Shown here: positions 23,778-33,501 of the stretch, one piece after another
Position numbering within the stretch: position 1 is the first letter of the stretch
Layout: every line of letters starts with the position of its first letter
Assembly (NCBI RefSeq): GCF_029227915.1
Contig: NC_079888.1
Location: forward strand, 13,129,001 to 13,193,000
DNA: 64,000 bases
DNA from: Hydractinia symbiolongicarpus
Taxonomy: Eukaryota > Cnidaria > Hydrozoa > Anthoathecata > Hydractiniidae
Direction: 5' to 3'
The notes under the pieces: generated by a model
Databases searched by the model: none
Told to the model about the DNA's origin: nothing
Seen by the model: the letters and a program-made list of their open reading frames with translations, nothing else
Made by a program: the position numbers and the translations under genes

Positions 23778-23929
23778 TAATACAATACCCGTGATTTCCC
23801 TCTTTTAAGATGTCTCGCTTGGGTATTCTTTGGTAACGACGGTAATGAAGTTTCATAATGTACTTGTTGATCACTGGAACTAATTACGAATGTTGTTAAA
23901 ATTAATGTGTAAAATAGAATTTTTCTCAT
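23778..23929 (-). pseudogene. LINE ORF N-terminus with hydrophobic leader
   Basis: Begins MRKILFYTLILTTFVISS, a signal-peptide-like segment (basic start, hydrophobic core, small residues). The frame reads up to the Tigger insertion at the TA. On the other side it continues in frame into YSNCSATF and then the 2A-like motif. An N-terminal signal followed by 2A is a reported arrangement in some LINEs and allows dual targeting. The present copy is interrupted. Confidence 0.7.
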
Positions 23930-24410
23930 ATCACCTGGTTTCTATTAGATGGAATGTAAGAAGCTGGTGTAGAAAATTCTCCCGCAATCAATTTTCAGAG
24001 CAACGACTTATTTTGTAAATTCCTTCCAAATTATTAGTCAATTCACAAAATGTCTTCTTGGTTATCATGTATCAATAACAAAATAAATCTGTGTTAAAAT
24101 CTGTAACAAATATGAGTAAAATCTTGGTTTATCAGTAAAATCTTGGTTTATCATAACTTTATCAATAACTTTTATCAACAATCAACAAACACGTCCGTTC
24201 GTGTATTTGAGGATTTTAATGTCAGACTTTTAATGTTAAACAATCAATATGATATGACAGGCTTGGATCAAAGATTGTGTTGTCGCATAAATCCATATTT
24301 GAAACATTGTTTATAAATAAAACATTTGACATTATGTGGCGTTTTGGCGGGAAATTTTAATGGACATTGAAATTGCCAATTTTCAAATAGCATTACAAAT
24401 TCCATTTGTT
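23930..24410. other. Gene-less stretch upstream of the LINE
   Basis: AT-rich sequence with a short direct repeat (GTAAAATCTTGGTTTATCA, twice near 24117-24152). It may contain the 5' UTR of the LINE. No gene seen. Confidence 0.4.
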
Positions 24411-24838
24411 AACTAGCACTTTATGTTCGATGCGCATTATTAAGTCGCACTTCGAGTTACTATGTTGCACTTCGTTTGCTTGATGCGAGTTATTAAGTGA
24501 ACTCAATGCTAGTTGTCAACTAGCACTTTATGTTCGATGCGCGTTATTAAGTCACACTTCGAGTTATTATGTTGCACTTCGTTTGCTTGATGCGAGTTAT
24601 TAAGTGAACTCAATGCTAGTTCTCAACTAGCACTTTATGTTCGATGCGCGTTACTAAGTCGCACTTCGAGTTATTATGTTGCACTTCGTTTGCTTGATGC
24701 GAGTTATTAAGTGAACTCAATGCTAGTTGTCAACTAGCACTTTATGTTCGATGCGCGTTATTATGTTGCACTTTGAGTTATTATTGCATGATGCAAGTTA
24801 TTAAGTCGCACTTGATGTGAATTACTGTCTAGAATTCA
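24411..24838. repeat. 107-bp tandem repeat, about four copies
   Basis: Units begin AACTAGCACTTTATGTTCGA at 24411, 24518, 24625 and 24732, a regular 107-bp period; the last is shortened. Each junction contains a small inverted repeat (CTAGTTG/CAACTAG). The array abuts the left end of Polinton B1. Confidence 0.9.
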
Positions 24839-24921
24839 ACGTAACACTATATTTTTCTTTCGAGTTGTTGTGTTGTGTTTGTTGATAACACTAGTATTCC
24901 TGTTAACATTGCAATTCATAG

Positions 24922-25089
24922 ATGTCATATATGGGCCACGGTAAAGAACCCATGACCTTTAGGGAGTTTGTGAGATACTTTGAGAGGGATCTTAATACCC
25001 CTGAGGCTATACTCAAAGGGATAAAGGAGACTTTGGAAATCCTTGAAGATCAAGGTCTATCTATCCATCTTATAGTAAAAAAGAAGTGA
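24922..25089 (+). CDS. Small protein of unknown function (55 aa)
   Basis: ATG at 24922, TGA at 25087-25089. Charged, with TFREFVRYFE and a helical C-terminus ending in three lysines. It lies where elements A and B2 have the membrane-protein gene but shows no similarity to it. It is followed directly by a stem-loop and the next gene's ATG. No function can be assigned. Confidence 0.4.
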   Translation: MSYMGHGKEPMTFREFVRYFERDLNTPEAILKGIKETLEILEDQGLSIHLIVKKK

Positions 25090-25090
25090 T

Positions 25091-25122
25091 TTATCTTATA
25101 GCTCTTAAGGGCTATAAGATAA
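25091..25122. terminator. Stem-loop before the small basic protein gene (B1)
   Basis: Arms 25091-25102 and 25111-25122 are perfectly complementary over 12 bp with an 8-base loop. It lies directly between the stop of the upstream frame and the ATG at 25123. Hairpins occur at the same junction in A (40050-40071) and B2 (57311-57334). A transcript-end or processing signal is inferred. Confidence 0.6.
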
Positions 25123-25476
25123 ATGAGTGAAGAACAGAAATAAAAAAAGAGAGTCATTACAAAGCCACCAAAGCATCCGGGAAGGGTTGCGCAGGGACAC
25201 AAGCTGGCGGCGCTGATGAAGAAGAGGAAGAAAGAAATGAAGCAACAAGAGGGTACTGTAGAGCCTGCAGTCAAAACTTCTTCTGGGACCAGTTCCGTAC
25301 AGTCGACGGACAATGTCTACATCTATGGGGTCGGGACCCTGGCCGTGCTTGCCATAGGTGTCGAGATATGGTGGTATAGGTCCGAGAACAAATCTCAAAA
25401 CATCACACCTGAGCCTCAGCAGGGCAAAGTCCAGTCTCAGATTGACATCTTCAGGATGCATCGAATTTTTCAGTAA
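25123..25476 (+). pseudogene. Small basic membrane protein, early stop (B1)
   Basis: Starts MSEEQK like the A copy, but TAA is the seventh codon. The frame then continues with KHPGRVAQGHKLAALMKKR, a transmembrane segment (VGTLAVLAIGVEIWWY) and the ending QIDIFRMHR. Homologues: 40077-40466 and 56962-57307. Function unknown; the single-span membrane topology suggests a virion or membrane role. Apart from the nonsense codon the frame is open. Confidence 0.65.
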
Positions 25477-25513
25477 AAAAAAGCTTTAATGAATGACAAC
25501 AAGCAAGGCTCTT

Positions 25514-25773
25514 ATGGATAGCAACATTAGCCCGAAGGAAACCATGGTTATTGACTCCCTATGGGAATCAGTCAGGTTAGTATCCTATACAATCCTTATA
25601 GCCATGGAGGCAAAAAAGGCTCTGGGAGTTTCCAGGCCGGGGCAAAGATGGACCTGGAGGACGGCCTAAAGCTCGCCGGTTATATGACGGCAGCAATCTT
25701 GTTCGACGAATACGCGATTAAGCAGGGGTGGTACAAGAAGTCATTGATACCTCCAAAAGTAAGCGTACGATAA
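25514..25773 (+). pseudogene. 80-residue conserved Polinton protein, 1-nt deletion (B1)
   Basis: The start reads IDSLWESVRLVSYT as in 40502-40744 (A) and 56706-56948 (B2). Near 25650 one base is missing, so the second half (MDLEDGLKLAGYMTAA, AIKQGWYKKSL) is in another frame. A 13-bp hairpin follows the stop. The family is strongly conserved but unassigned; it may carry weak membrane helices. Confidence 0.7.
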
Positions 25774-25802
25774 ATTTCTATCTCTCGTGGAGAGATAGAA
25801 AT
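25774..25802. terminator. Stem-loop after the 80-residue protein gene (B1)
   Basis: A perfect 13-bp inverted repeat (arms 25774-25786 and 25790-25802) with a 3-base loop, beginning right after the TAA of the upstream gene. Position and shape match the other gene-end hairpins of these elements. Confidence 0.65.
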
Positions 25803-25806
25803 CAAT

Positions 25807-26151
25807 ATGAAGGGAACCTAGTGCCAGAAATGTAAACGCTATCTTTCTATAGACAATTTCAAGATCAAAGGAAAAGGTCAAACTACAAAGACATGCACAT
25901 GGTGCCTAACTGGAAAGAAACTGTCAAGGGGGCAGCACGTACGCACCGGCCATCAGCCCCTGTATGAGCTCATGACTATCTGTAGAGGTCACATAGAAGC
26001 TCAGTTTTCCGAGGGTTATACCTGGGAGCTCTACGAGCATTTGCACGTGCACCACAAAATACCTTTTAAGTATGTGGAACCTGGAAGGCAGCCGACGCTT
26101 GCCGAGGTTGCAATACACAAGGCGAGCAAATGGATAGTAAATGGAAAATAA
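25807..26151 (+). pseudogene. Zinc-ribbon/HNH-like endonuclease, early stop (B1)
   Basis: ATG at 25807, TAG at the fifth codon, then an open frame to TAA at 26149-26151. CQKC and CTWC pairs form a zinc ribbon around DNFKIKGKG. The C-terminal half has IEAQFSEG and HVHHKIPFKY, aligning with IQAQFSDG and WELDHKIPIKY of the intact B2 gene at 57990-58487. HNH enzymes cleave DNA using a metal. It is absent from A, and in B2 it lies at another position (between PolB and the membrane-protein gene). Confidence 0.65.
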
Positions 26152-26293
26152 ATGCCTAAAATGCAAAAAACTGCTTCCCCTGGACAGGTTCAAAAATAAG
26201 GGCAATGGCAGAACCAAGAGTTGTATAAGCTGCCTGAATAAAGCGAAGGGGAGGCGGCGTACCAAATGGCATGGACCATGTTATCGAGCATGA
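26141..26293 (+). CDS. Zinc-ribbon mini-protein (50 aa)
   Basis: ATG at 26141 overlaps the end of the HNH-like gene by 11 bp. It reads CLKCKKLLPLDRFKN with a second CISC pair, then a basic tail. It resembles the zinc-ribbon half of the preceding gene, so it may be a truncated paralogue. Nucleic-acid binding is inferred. Confidence 0.5.
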   Translation: MENKCLKCKKLLPLDRFKNKGNGRTKSCISCLNKAKGRRRTKWHGPCYRA

Positions 26294-26648
26294 AATAGAC
26301 CCCCTTGCTATCGACAGGGAAATTCAAGGGTTTCAACAGGATGACAATTACCTACTTCTCTATACCCTGCTCACATACGATATTATACCTCAGTACGGAG
26401 GACTCATAGGGGCACCCTCCGAGAGCCGGAAAAAGGCACTGCTCATCAAAAGGTACCGCAAGGTACCGCGTTTCCCACAGGGAAAATTAATATATACTCC
26501 GCTATCCCCTAAATACCACACCCAAAATACCAAGCTCTGCCCTGCCTGTCGGGGGTCTTTGGTGAATAATCATGGCGGTGTATTGATTTACTCTGCATGT
26601 GCCGCGCTATACCCTGAAATTCATTATAGAAAGTGGTTAAACTATTGA
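26271..26648 (+). CDS. Unrecognized 125-aa protein with a CPAC motif
   Basis: ATG at 26271, overlapping the end of the zinc-ribbon gene. It holds DNYLLLYTLLTYDIIPQYGG, a basic middle and CPACRG near the C-terminus. It ends 6 bp before the ATPase ATG. No homologue is seen in A or B2. The fold is unknown; the overlap and spacing suggest co-transcription with the ATPase. Confidence 0.45.
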   Translation: MDHVIEHEIDPLAIDREIQGFQQDDNYLLLYTLLTYDIIPQYGGLIGAPSESRKKALLIKRYRKVPRFPQGKLIYTPLSPKYHTQNTKLCPACRGSLVNNHGGVLIYSACAALYPEIHYRKWLNY

Positions 26649-26654
26649 AATAAA

Positions 26655-27251
26655 ATGTTGGATGTTGTAAGAGATCCGCATACGTCAATTTTCACCGGCC
26701 CGACATCGTGTGGGAAAACGCAACTTGTCTTGAACCTACTGGAAAATGAGTATAAAAAGTACTATCACAATATCATCATCCTATGCCCTACCCTACGGTG
26801 GAATACCACCTATTTGGAGATTGCATTGCTCTGGAAGGACGAATATGTGTTCCTTATAGACCCCGGAAATGAGCTGTTTGAATGGATCCAAAAATTCTCC
26901 TCATTGTTGGCGGGCGAAAGGACGTTGTTTGTGGTTGACGACGTCATAGCCAATGAAAGCCTCGACAAGCGTCGACAAAGCCTACTTGAGCTTTCTATTT
27001 CGGGTAGACACAGGAAGCATAGTTTATGGCTCTTAACGCAGTCATATAGTGCGTTACCCAAGAACCTTCGACGTCAAAAGAAGCCGTTGTTTTTATGGTA
27101 CCCTAATGAACGCAGCGACATGAGGATGATAGACGAGAAAACCAACCTTATTTCAGATTGGGATGATATCAAGGCTGATCTGAAAAAGTCCAAGCATGCG
27201 TGCTTGTACGTGTGGTTGGAACATCCTAGGACTTGGAAGATTCTCGAGTGA
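26655..27251 (+). CDS. Genome-packaging ATPase (FtsK/HerA, A32-like) (B1)
   Basis: 198 residues. Walker A is GPTSCGKT at residues 14-21; the Walker B-like hydrophobic stretch is TLFVVDDV. The sensor-like ISGRHRKHSLWLLTQSY and the tail HACLYVWLEHPRTWKI match the A copy (40765-41373). In Polintons and NCLDV-related viruses this enzyme pumps DNA into the capsid. The start follows AATAAA directly. This is the one large B1 core gene that looks intact. Confidence 0.8.
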   Translation: MLDVVRDPHTSIFTGPTSCGKTQLVLNLLENEYKKYYHNIIILCPTLRWNTTYLEIALLWKDEYVFLIDPGNELFEWIQKFSSLLAGERTLFVVDDVIANESLDKRRQSLLELSISGRHRKHSLWLLTQSYSALPKNLRRQKKPLFLWYPNERSDMRMIDEKTNLISDWDDIKADLKKSKHACLYVWLEHPRTWKILE

Positions 27252-27293
27252 CCGTGGTGAAATCCTCTGGCCTACGTTGCTTATAAGAGAAAG

Positions 27294-27762
27294 ATGTCGT
27301 AGCAGGTTAAGTTCAACACAGAGACTATCGAATCCCTGTCCGGCAATTAAATTAACCTATGTTCAAACGTGCTGATATTGGCCGTTTTTTTGGGCTCATT
27401 GATATTCGTCACATGTTTTCAGATATTGAGACCACGCCGCGCGCAGATCTTATATGGGGAGGGGTTGAGAACCCACCACTAAATGAGGCCCAAAATAGGC
27501 ATGACGCTTTCGTCACGTTGGACGGCGCGTTGGAAATCATCCGTCGTTCCCGAAAACCAAAGGTTGTAGGGCTAATCAAATGGCTAGCCCGGGAAGGTGT
27601 GAAAAAACTACAAGACGAACTTGGGAAGCAGCGCGAAGCCCTCGAGGACAGAGATCTTGCCGTACCCTAGGCATTGAGAGCTTTTACCTCAACCATTTCA
27701 CGGTACCCGACGATGATACGCGGGAGCTATTTGAGAGAATGATTGACATTGACATGTCGTAA
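27294..27762 (+). pseudogene. KilA/BRO-like protein, broken (B1)
   Basis: ATG at 27294 follows TATAAGAGAAAG. Its third codon is a stop and there is a second stop near 27345. From 27359 the frame FKRADIGRFFG, DAFVTLDGALEII and SRKPKVVGLIKWLARE matches 41639-42475 of A. The coiled-coil middle is cut at 27670, and the C-terminal end HFTVPDDDTRELFE reappears in another frame (27680-27762). Such proteins bind DNA in large DNA viruses. Confidence 0.65.
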
Positions 27763-27777
27763 GACGCTGGTCTCCAA

Positions 27778-27801
27778 GGGTGGACAGATCTGTCCGCACC
27801 C
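27778..27801. terminator. Near-palindrome after the KilA-like gene (B1)
   Basis: GGGTGGACAGATCTGTCCGC and following bases form a nearly perfect inverted repeat. It follows the KilA-like remnant. Possible gene-end hairpin, less like the consensus than the others. Confidence 0.35.
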
Positions 27802-27925
27802 AACCAAACACAATTTTCACTACTCTTGCGGGTATTGAAAATTATAGGCAAAAGTGAGGCACCTCCCACGGGCCCCTTCTATTGACAACTGGCTTCGAGA
27901 TATAAGGTGTTGAAATATCAAAAAG

Positions 27926-28540
27926 ATGGAATCCTATGTACAAAAACAGCAATTTGCAAGGGATTATGATATTCGGGTACCTGTACTGCGCTGCTGTATA
28001 AAGGCAGGATCAGTGACTGGTAATTGCCCTACCTGCCTGGAAAATTTTATATATCGAAATGGTGAATGCTATGAAGGGTTTGAGTACCCGATGGACGACG
28101 ATCTTTTACACAGGGTATGGTCAGGAAGGAAGCCATGGGGTACATTTGCAAGAAGTGAGATCGATGAGGATCTCGAGGATGATACTCAAACCCCATGACT
28201 TTATGTTATTTCTGTTAAAGGGAATAAGTATGGGCACTCTGTTACGAGGTCATCAAAAATAAAGGCTTGAAGCTATCGGATTTCCCTGATATAGCAAAAA
28301 TAAGCGATATCCTCAACTTTCCGATACCAGATTGACGCCTAGTTGACATTGATTTGGAAAATAAACCTGATGTCATCAAAGGTATTGTTTATGGGTACCC
28401 GTTCTATACTGAGCCGCCTTTGCTGTATATAAGAGATCCAAGCAAAGAGTTGGAGGATGAACCTTTGGGAGTAATCTTGAAGATACTCTTTACCAATCCT
28501 TCACGTTCCCCGGAGGCACCTGAACATCCTCTGGAATAAG
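27926..28540 (+). pseudogene. CxxC protein between ATPase block and integrase (B1)
   Basis: The N-terminus YVQKQQFARDYDIRVPVL with CCIKAG and CPTCLENF matches 43516-44073 of A. After about 28198 the frame breaks. The C-terminal KGIVYGYPFY reappears at 28378 in another frame. Its 3' part overlaps the remnant of the convergent integrase. Function unknown; a small zinc-binding module is likely. Confidence 0.6.
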
Positions 28541-29222
28541 CATTGGTATTGTTGAGATTTTTCACGATAGTGTATAGGTGTTTGACCCAAATGTTACTAG
28601 GCTCATCAGAAGCCAACTTTTGCGCATCCTGAGGCTTAAAGAGCCTTTCCGTAAGCACTTTATTGTAGCTCTCTACAAAGGCCGTGAAAGTATGATGATA
28701 TTTGGTGGTAGACCTCTTAATTTCAACTCCCTTGTTCTCTAGCAGCTTGGTTACATTTGACTTGAATTCGCTACCATTGTTGCACTGGAAGGTTTTTGGG
28801 TAGTGTAAAGGTCCTGCTTTATAGATATCTGTGATCATGTCAGCGATCTCACTGGCTTCTTTCGTTCGTAGGGGCCTGGCTACCTTGTACCTTGAGGCTA
28901 CATCAATGCCTGTCAGGATGTACCTGTACGTATTGCCATACAGCTTGTCATGAGGCATGTAGAGTAAATCAAATTGATGCATCTTATTCGGTGTTGCAAT
29001 GGTAAAATGGGGGTAGTCTATACGTTTCGGACCTTTGATATGCCTGAGAAACAAGAGCTGCCTACTCAGCCAATGGGTGACCTTCTTTTTGGATAGGCCA
29101 GCTTCTGCAGCGAGTAATTTGATAGCTTTCCGTCCGGTCCACACATGTTCCGGGATGTAGTAAATTTGGCTTAGCTTTTCCGCCTCCTTATCGGTAACAA
29201 TATGTGGTGATGCTTTTGACAT
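28490..29222 (-). pseudogene. Polinton integrase with internal deletion (B1)
   Basis: ATG at 29222 (MSKASPH). The N-terminal region and most of the rve-type core are present: HQFDLLYM (first D), CNNGSEF (second D replaced by N) and TAFVESYNK (E). After VKNLNNTN the frame jumps to the gene's final segment (IPEDVQVPPGNVKDW, other frame, stop at 28490), so roughly 110 codons including the chromodomain-like part are deleted. Known role: insertion of element DNA into the host genome. Clearly inactive. Confidence 0.75.
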
Positions 29223-29247
29223 GTTTATTATATGTCAAAAACCGTTC

Positions 29248-29646
29248 TTACAAATACCTGTAAGCAACAAATCCTAGCAGGGAAACTGAGCCAACGATAA
29301 ATGTGAGTTCACCATCCTGTTGCTCCTTGGAGGGTACATAGTAATCGGACAATTGCGGGGCCTTTTTGTTTGATGCTATATAATATTTGTACATACTATC
29401 GTCCAATTCTCTCAGACTCTTACCGGCCTTTCATTGCATCTCCCGTTGTTCGGCGAACCAATCCAATTTAGCCTGTCGGTCTTGTATCCACTGTGCCTAA
29501 GCTGCATTGAGCTCCTCTATGGCTTCATCGTGTCTTTTCCGCTCGGCCTTGCCGTGTTCTGAGAGCTTGCTAAATAGAAAATTTGTACCGGAGAATGCTA
29601 GTGCGTTGATTGCCGCGCCGGCTACGATTACAGCGATAGTAGCCAT
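29248..29646 (-). pseudogene. Small two-span membrane protein, two stops (B1)
   Basis: Same length and layout as 45265-45663 of A: N-terminal hydrophobic segment (AGAAINALAFSG), charged helix, C-terminal span (ELTFIVGSVSLLGFVAYRY). In-frame stops occur after ELNAA and after EQREMQ. It lies between integrase and capsid genes in both elements. Function unknown; a virion membrane or minor capsid part is inferred. Confidence 0.65.
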
Positions 29647-30937
29647 GCTTTATTTGAGTACTCCATGCTGTGGAAGCGCCCATCTAAGATATTCAGCTGC
29701 GCGTCCTGCAGGAGGTAAACATAGCATCTAAAATCCCTGGTTTCGTCGGCTTTCTTGGTCATATGGAGTGTTATCCCAACACTAAGCCTCTGTAGGGGTC
29801 TACCACTACCATGCAAGGCATCATCGGGAGAGGCCCGGAAATTGATGAATAACGCATACCTTTCGTTAAAAAACTGGCCAATCGTGACGTTACTACCGTG
29901 GGCACCAAAAATGTCGACGATCTGTTCGAGGTGGTCCTTGGGAAGCATCGCGTGGGAATACAGTTCATTAGGCTCCCCTTCCACCGTAACACTTATTTTC
30001 TCAATATAGGGGTTATAGAACACCTCATTGACGCCTGCATAGGCCTTCACTTTCCCTGGGTCTATGAAGAGTAGCAACACACCTTTCAAACTCTTGGCGG
30101 GAGTGTCGATTTGGAGGTTGTAGCTGGTGTCTGCTTTTTTCATGGCGACGACCTTGCTTCTTAGTATCCGCTCATACGGCAAAGCGAGTCTTGCATACCT
30201 TGACATCATGGCACTTGCGATACCTTCATGGGTGATCTTGTCACACTCTAGCTTGATGTTGATGATCTTGTACGCAGCATCAGCTGCCTTGGCTACCGTG
30301 CTTCCCGGGGCTGCCGTACCCCTATCTTTGATGACGTCAGCATGTGCTGCGAAATGCAGGGCAAATTGCAATCTGTCATGGAGGCCCTGCTGGTAAAATG
30401 GGAGGTCCCTCGTCAACTCAAACATCTTGCCAAGGGGTATGCAGAAGGTGTTACCATACGCTGCGGCGATGGCTTTCTCTTCATCGGTCCCAACGTGATC
30501 ACTAGCCTTGACTTGCAAGGCTTTGATGGTCCCGTCCTTGGGATTGATGCCGTCCAAAATGAGATTGTTTTCACGATCGAACTTGGGTAGCCACAAATCC
30601 CGATAGACCGCTAAGGTACTATAATCAGATATATTCTGCACCTCGTTGCCATTAAGGGTAATACGCAGATTCTTCACTAGAAGTTTGCCTATATTTCTGA
30701 CAATGGTACGTTTCGTGTTGGTCCCCGTCAACGTTACGTTAGATCAAACAAGAGTTTGAGACTCCCTGGAAAAATGACGTCATTCTGTGGCATGTTTGGG
30801 ATATCCACGTACAAGTCTTCATTCTGGTTAATCGTGCTTGGTTTGTGGCTTATCTGAACCCTTTGTTTCCTGCCTTTGATACCAAAAAGTTGCTTAGTCT
30901 CTGCATACGGGTCCGAGGTCGTTCCAAATGTACTCAT
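29628..30937 (-). pseudogene. Major capsid protein (double jelly-roll type), frameshifted (B1)
   Basis: The first 67 codons (30937-30737) match the A capsid start (KQRVQISHKPSTINQNEDLY). A frameshift at about 30735 is followed by an open frame to 29628. The frame holds LQIDTPAKSLKGVLLLF, EVFYNPYIEKISV and LQDAQLNILDGRFH as in 45671-46954. Loss of the normal stop extends it into the next gene. Known role: hexon-like capsid shell. Confidence 0.7.
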
Positions 30938-30971
30938 ATTTATTATATATAGATGGAAATCTTCTAATAAA

Positions 30972-32130
30972 ATGGGTTATAATCCAGTATATATGCATGA
31001 GGATGATATTGGTAGGGATGATAAAGGTGTTAAGGAGTATACGCCATCAACGCAACAACTCCCCGGAACATCGGGAACTTCGACGCCAGTAAGCGATTGG
31101 TATTGGGGCTGGGGGAACAGAATTTAGAGGATGATGTAGACGTCCTTTATGACAAGCTTGGCAAGCATTTAAATAGGACGCTGAACGAGAAAAACTATGA
31201 TTATTTTTTGGTAGGCGAGGGCAAAAAGCTTATTTTTAGGCAGATGACGAAGGGGGAACAGGTCTACAAAGAGATAGTGCTTACGACTAAGACTGGTGAG
31301 CTAAGAGCTATTACAGCTATAGAAAAGGATTTAGGTCCTACGCGTATCAAGGCCCTAGGTTTTACCGACTATCAAACACCTAACAGGGGTAGTGGGGCAA
31401 CGGCACAGAACCTCGCGAATGAGGTTGATATTTTTATATTGAATAGGGGTGAAGAAAAGGGTAAAGAGGAGGTGGGTGAGATGATTCAGATGGAAACAAT
31501 AGACGGCATTCAATATTTTGCGTGCGATGTGGATGGTTTTGTCGACACCTCGTTTGCTGGCATCGACGACGATGCCACCGAGGTCATTAATATGAGGAAG
31601 ATAAAGCTCGAAATTCAAAACCTACAGGATAATATTAAAAATTGAAAGGCGATATTATAAAATGCGATAGCGAAATCGATACAAAAGAGGCCAAGTTGAA
31701 TGAACTCAAAAAACAGAAGGCCGGTAGGCAAAGAGATAAGGAAACTGACAAACTTGAGAAGGATACTGAAAATTTAAAAAGGAATAGGAAGGACGTACTG
31801 GGCAGACATGGCCTATGCTCGGAGTAGATTTTTAAGCACCTGGAAAATGTCAAGGCTGAGTTGATGAAAATCGCCGGAGATGACATGCCTTTGCAGGAGA
31901 AGCTTAAAATACTCTTCAGGGAGCAGGGTATAACTATAGCGAGTATCGTATCGGCTATTGGCCTATTTGTTTCCCCCATTGTGCTCTCCGTTACGGGAGG
32001 AAGTGCAGTGGCGGGTGCTGCAGGAGGAAGTGCAGCAGGAGGTGGTGGAAAAGGGTTCGTAGAGAAGCAGCTTGAAAGCCTTGGAAACTTCCTCAAAAAC
32101 CTGATGTCAAGCCCTGGCTTGTGGGGATAA
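30972..32130 (+). pseudogene. Large coiled-coil/hydrophobic virion-type protein, broken (B1)
   Basis: ATG at 30972 (MGYNPVYMHEDD). The frame shifts near 31110, then runs to 31645 with GFTDYQTPNRGSGA matching A (GFTDYTTPNKGSKA). A coiled-coil part follows in other frames (31642-31827), then LKILFREQGITIAS and a Gly/Ala-rich hydrophobic stretch (31900-32070). The C-terminal membrane region seen in A is deleted and joined to the convergent minor-capsid gene at about 32125. This copy preserves the middle that is lost in A. Function unknown; the layout suggests a membrane-active capsid protein. Confidence 0.55.
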
Positions 32131-32683
32131 TGAACTTGGCCCAATCCCCGTCAACTTGAGGCCACCAATGGCCGTTTGTCAGGGAGAACATGACAGCTTT
32201 AAACTTGTACAACGCATTGGCATCTGCACCGTATTCCCTACATACCTGCGCATATCCTGAGGTGGAATAGGGGTTTTTATACTGAGAAAACCCATCATCA
32301 TAAGGCATGGGGACCTTCATTCTTGTTAGGATACGACGCATGTGGTGATAGACGTGAAATTCAAAAATCGAGTTGACAAGGTGTGCCGAACCAATCCGAT
32401 GCTTAGCAGAGATAACTAATGCCGTCGTTGCGCGATGAGTTGCGAAGTTCACCTGGATATTCCAGTAGTCCAACGCTTTGCCTGTCCAACCCACCCTAAC
32501 GGGGTCATTCAGCAAATAAGTGGGGGTTTTGATGGCATATTTGCTGAATTCAAGTAATGCCACCTCAATGTGCGAGTCTGTAGACATGTACAAGCCCTGA
32601 TGTTCCAAGTTGGTTACACCAAGTGCCCACTCTCCCCTGTTGGATTTTTACTTCGTCTTGGGGTTGTACGAATACATGTACAT
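32093..32683 (-). pseudogene. Minor capsid (penton-like) protein, C-terminus lost (B1)
   Basis: Matches the N-terminal half of 48003-49148 of A: PLVNSIFEFHVYHHMRRIL-like core, KVPMPYDDGFSQY and NPYSTSGYAQ. A stop lies near the N-terminus (after KTK). After TSQGLTS the A protein continues about 190 residues, but here the frame ends, because a deletion joined it to the convergent gene. The penton assignment is by genome position next to the capsid genes, not by a motif. Confidence 0.55.
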
Positions 32684-32711
32684 CTTTTTCTTCTTAGAAG
32701 AAAGGGAGAAA

Positions 32712-33329
32712 CAACTATGTTTCACTGATATGGAAAAGCCTACTATATTTGAGAACTACCCAGGACAAGACACTCGCATAGCTCTGAAATCCATCAGTAT
32801 CAGGCCTGTATGGCTGAACATTTGCAGTGACAATGAAATCGTCATCCGTAAAATAGGGCCCGACCAGAGGGAGATTAGGATTGAAATTATGAATGGCCTG
32901 TATAGGATCGAGGATTAGGCGGCCATTGTAAAAAGTCAGGCGCAGGAGAGGATTAAGCTGTTTGTCCTTAAAAATGGACTCTGCAAGCTCCGTGTCAGTG
33001 ATGGGTACTCGGTGGTGATTCATCGACAACAGCAAGAGCTCTTGGGCCTACCCTACGACCCTATTAAAAAGTACTATATAAAGGGTGATTATAATGCATA
33101 TTACAGGACTGACGTCTATTTTCGACTACACCTTGTTTGCCCTCAGTTGGATGAAGACGACTGCCTACTTGACGGTAAAAAGTCTAAAATTCCGGCCTTG
33201 CTTCCCACCAAGGTAAACGCTTGGGGAGACATGCTGACTTGGAGTTTTGACACTCCACAGTACCTACCCCGGTCAAGCCGGTCTGCGGAACGCCGGGAAG
33301 AGGCTGGGTGTGAAATCCAAAAAGCATGA
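32712..33329 (+). pseudogene. P1 protein, start lost and one stop (B1)
   Basis: The frame KPTIFENYPGQDTRIALKSI matches A (49165-). The initiating ATG of A is not conserved here. A TAG at 32916-32918 interrupts a frame that otherwise continues to 33329 (LLGLPYDPIKKYYIKGDYN). A lost this C-terminal part by deletion, so B1 shows the fuller gene. Divergent from the minor-capsid gene. Function unknown. Confidence 0.55.
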
Positions 33330-33501
33330 GACTATAAGGCTACTTGCGGAGACCAAGCTGAATTCTATCATTGATCTTATCCCAAAAGCCATTGAGAACG
33401 GAGTCGTCAGCAACGATCAGGAGCGTCCCCAGTTAGTTGTCAAGGGCCGGGAAGAAGGGAGGCAAGACATTTTAAAAAACTTCAATCTGAGCAGTATGTA
33501 A
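33247..33501 (+). pseudogene. P2 protein C-terminal part (B1)
   Basis: AGLRNAGKRLGVKSKKHETI, LLAETKLNSI and AIENGVVSND align with the C-terminal half of 49343-49819 of A (KHESIKLLAESKLDTV, AIQDGIISDD). The hydrophobic N-terminal half is missing and P1 runs into it in another frame. Function unknown; the A homologue has a Gly/Ala-rich membrane segment. Confidence 0.55.

Larger units (their letters stand above)
17308..23930 (-). mobile_element. CR1/L2-type LINE, degraded, interrupted by a Tigger element
   Basis: Minus-strand non-LTR retrotransposon. From its 5' side: an N-terminal hydrophobic segment (23929-23778), the inserted Tigger element (20951-23777), then a 2A-like motif, a Cys/His-rich region, apurinic endonuclease and reverse transcriptase, ending in an (ATT)n tail at about 17308-17340. 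The (ATT)n tail, APE endonuclease and RT type fit the CR1/L2 group. The exact 5' end is not defined. Several frameshifts and stops make it inactive. Confidence 0.75.

Noticed and set aside
1-25500. Elements C and B1 as two halves of one Polinton split by 24 kb
   Set aside because: Both contain the N-terminal part of the small basic protein gene with different sequence, so they are separate elements.
29507-30590. Several plus-strand frames opposite the B1 capsid gene
   Set aside because: Antisense shadows; the minus strand has clear homology to the element A capsid protein.
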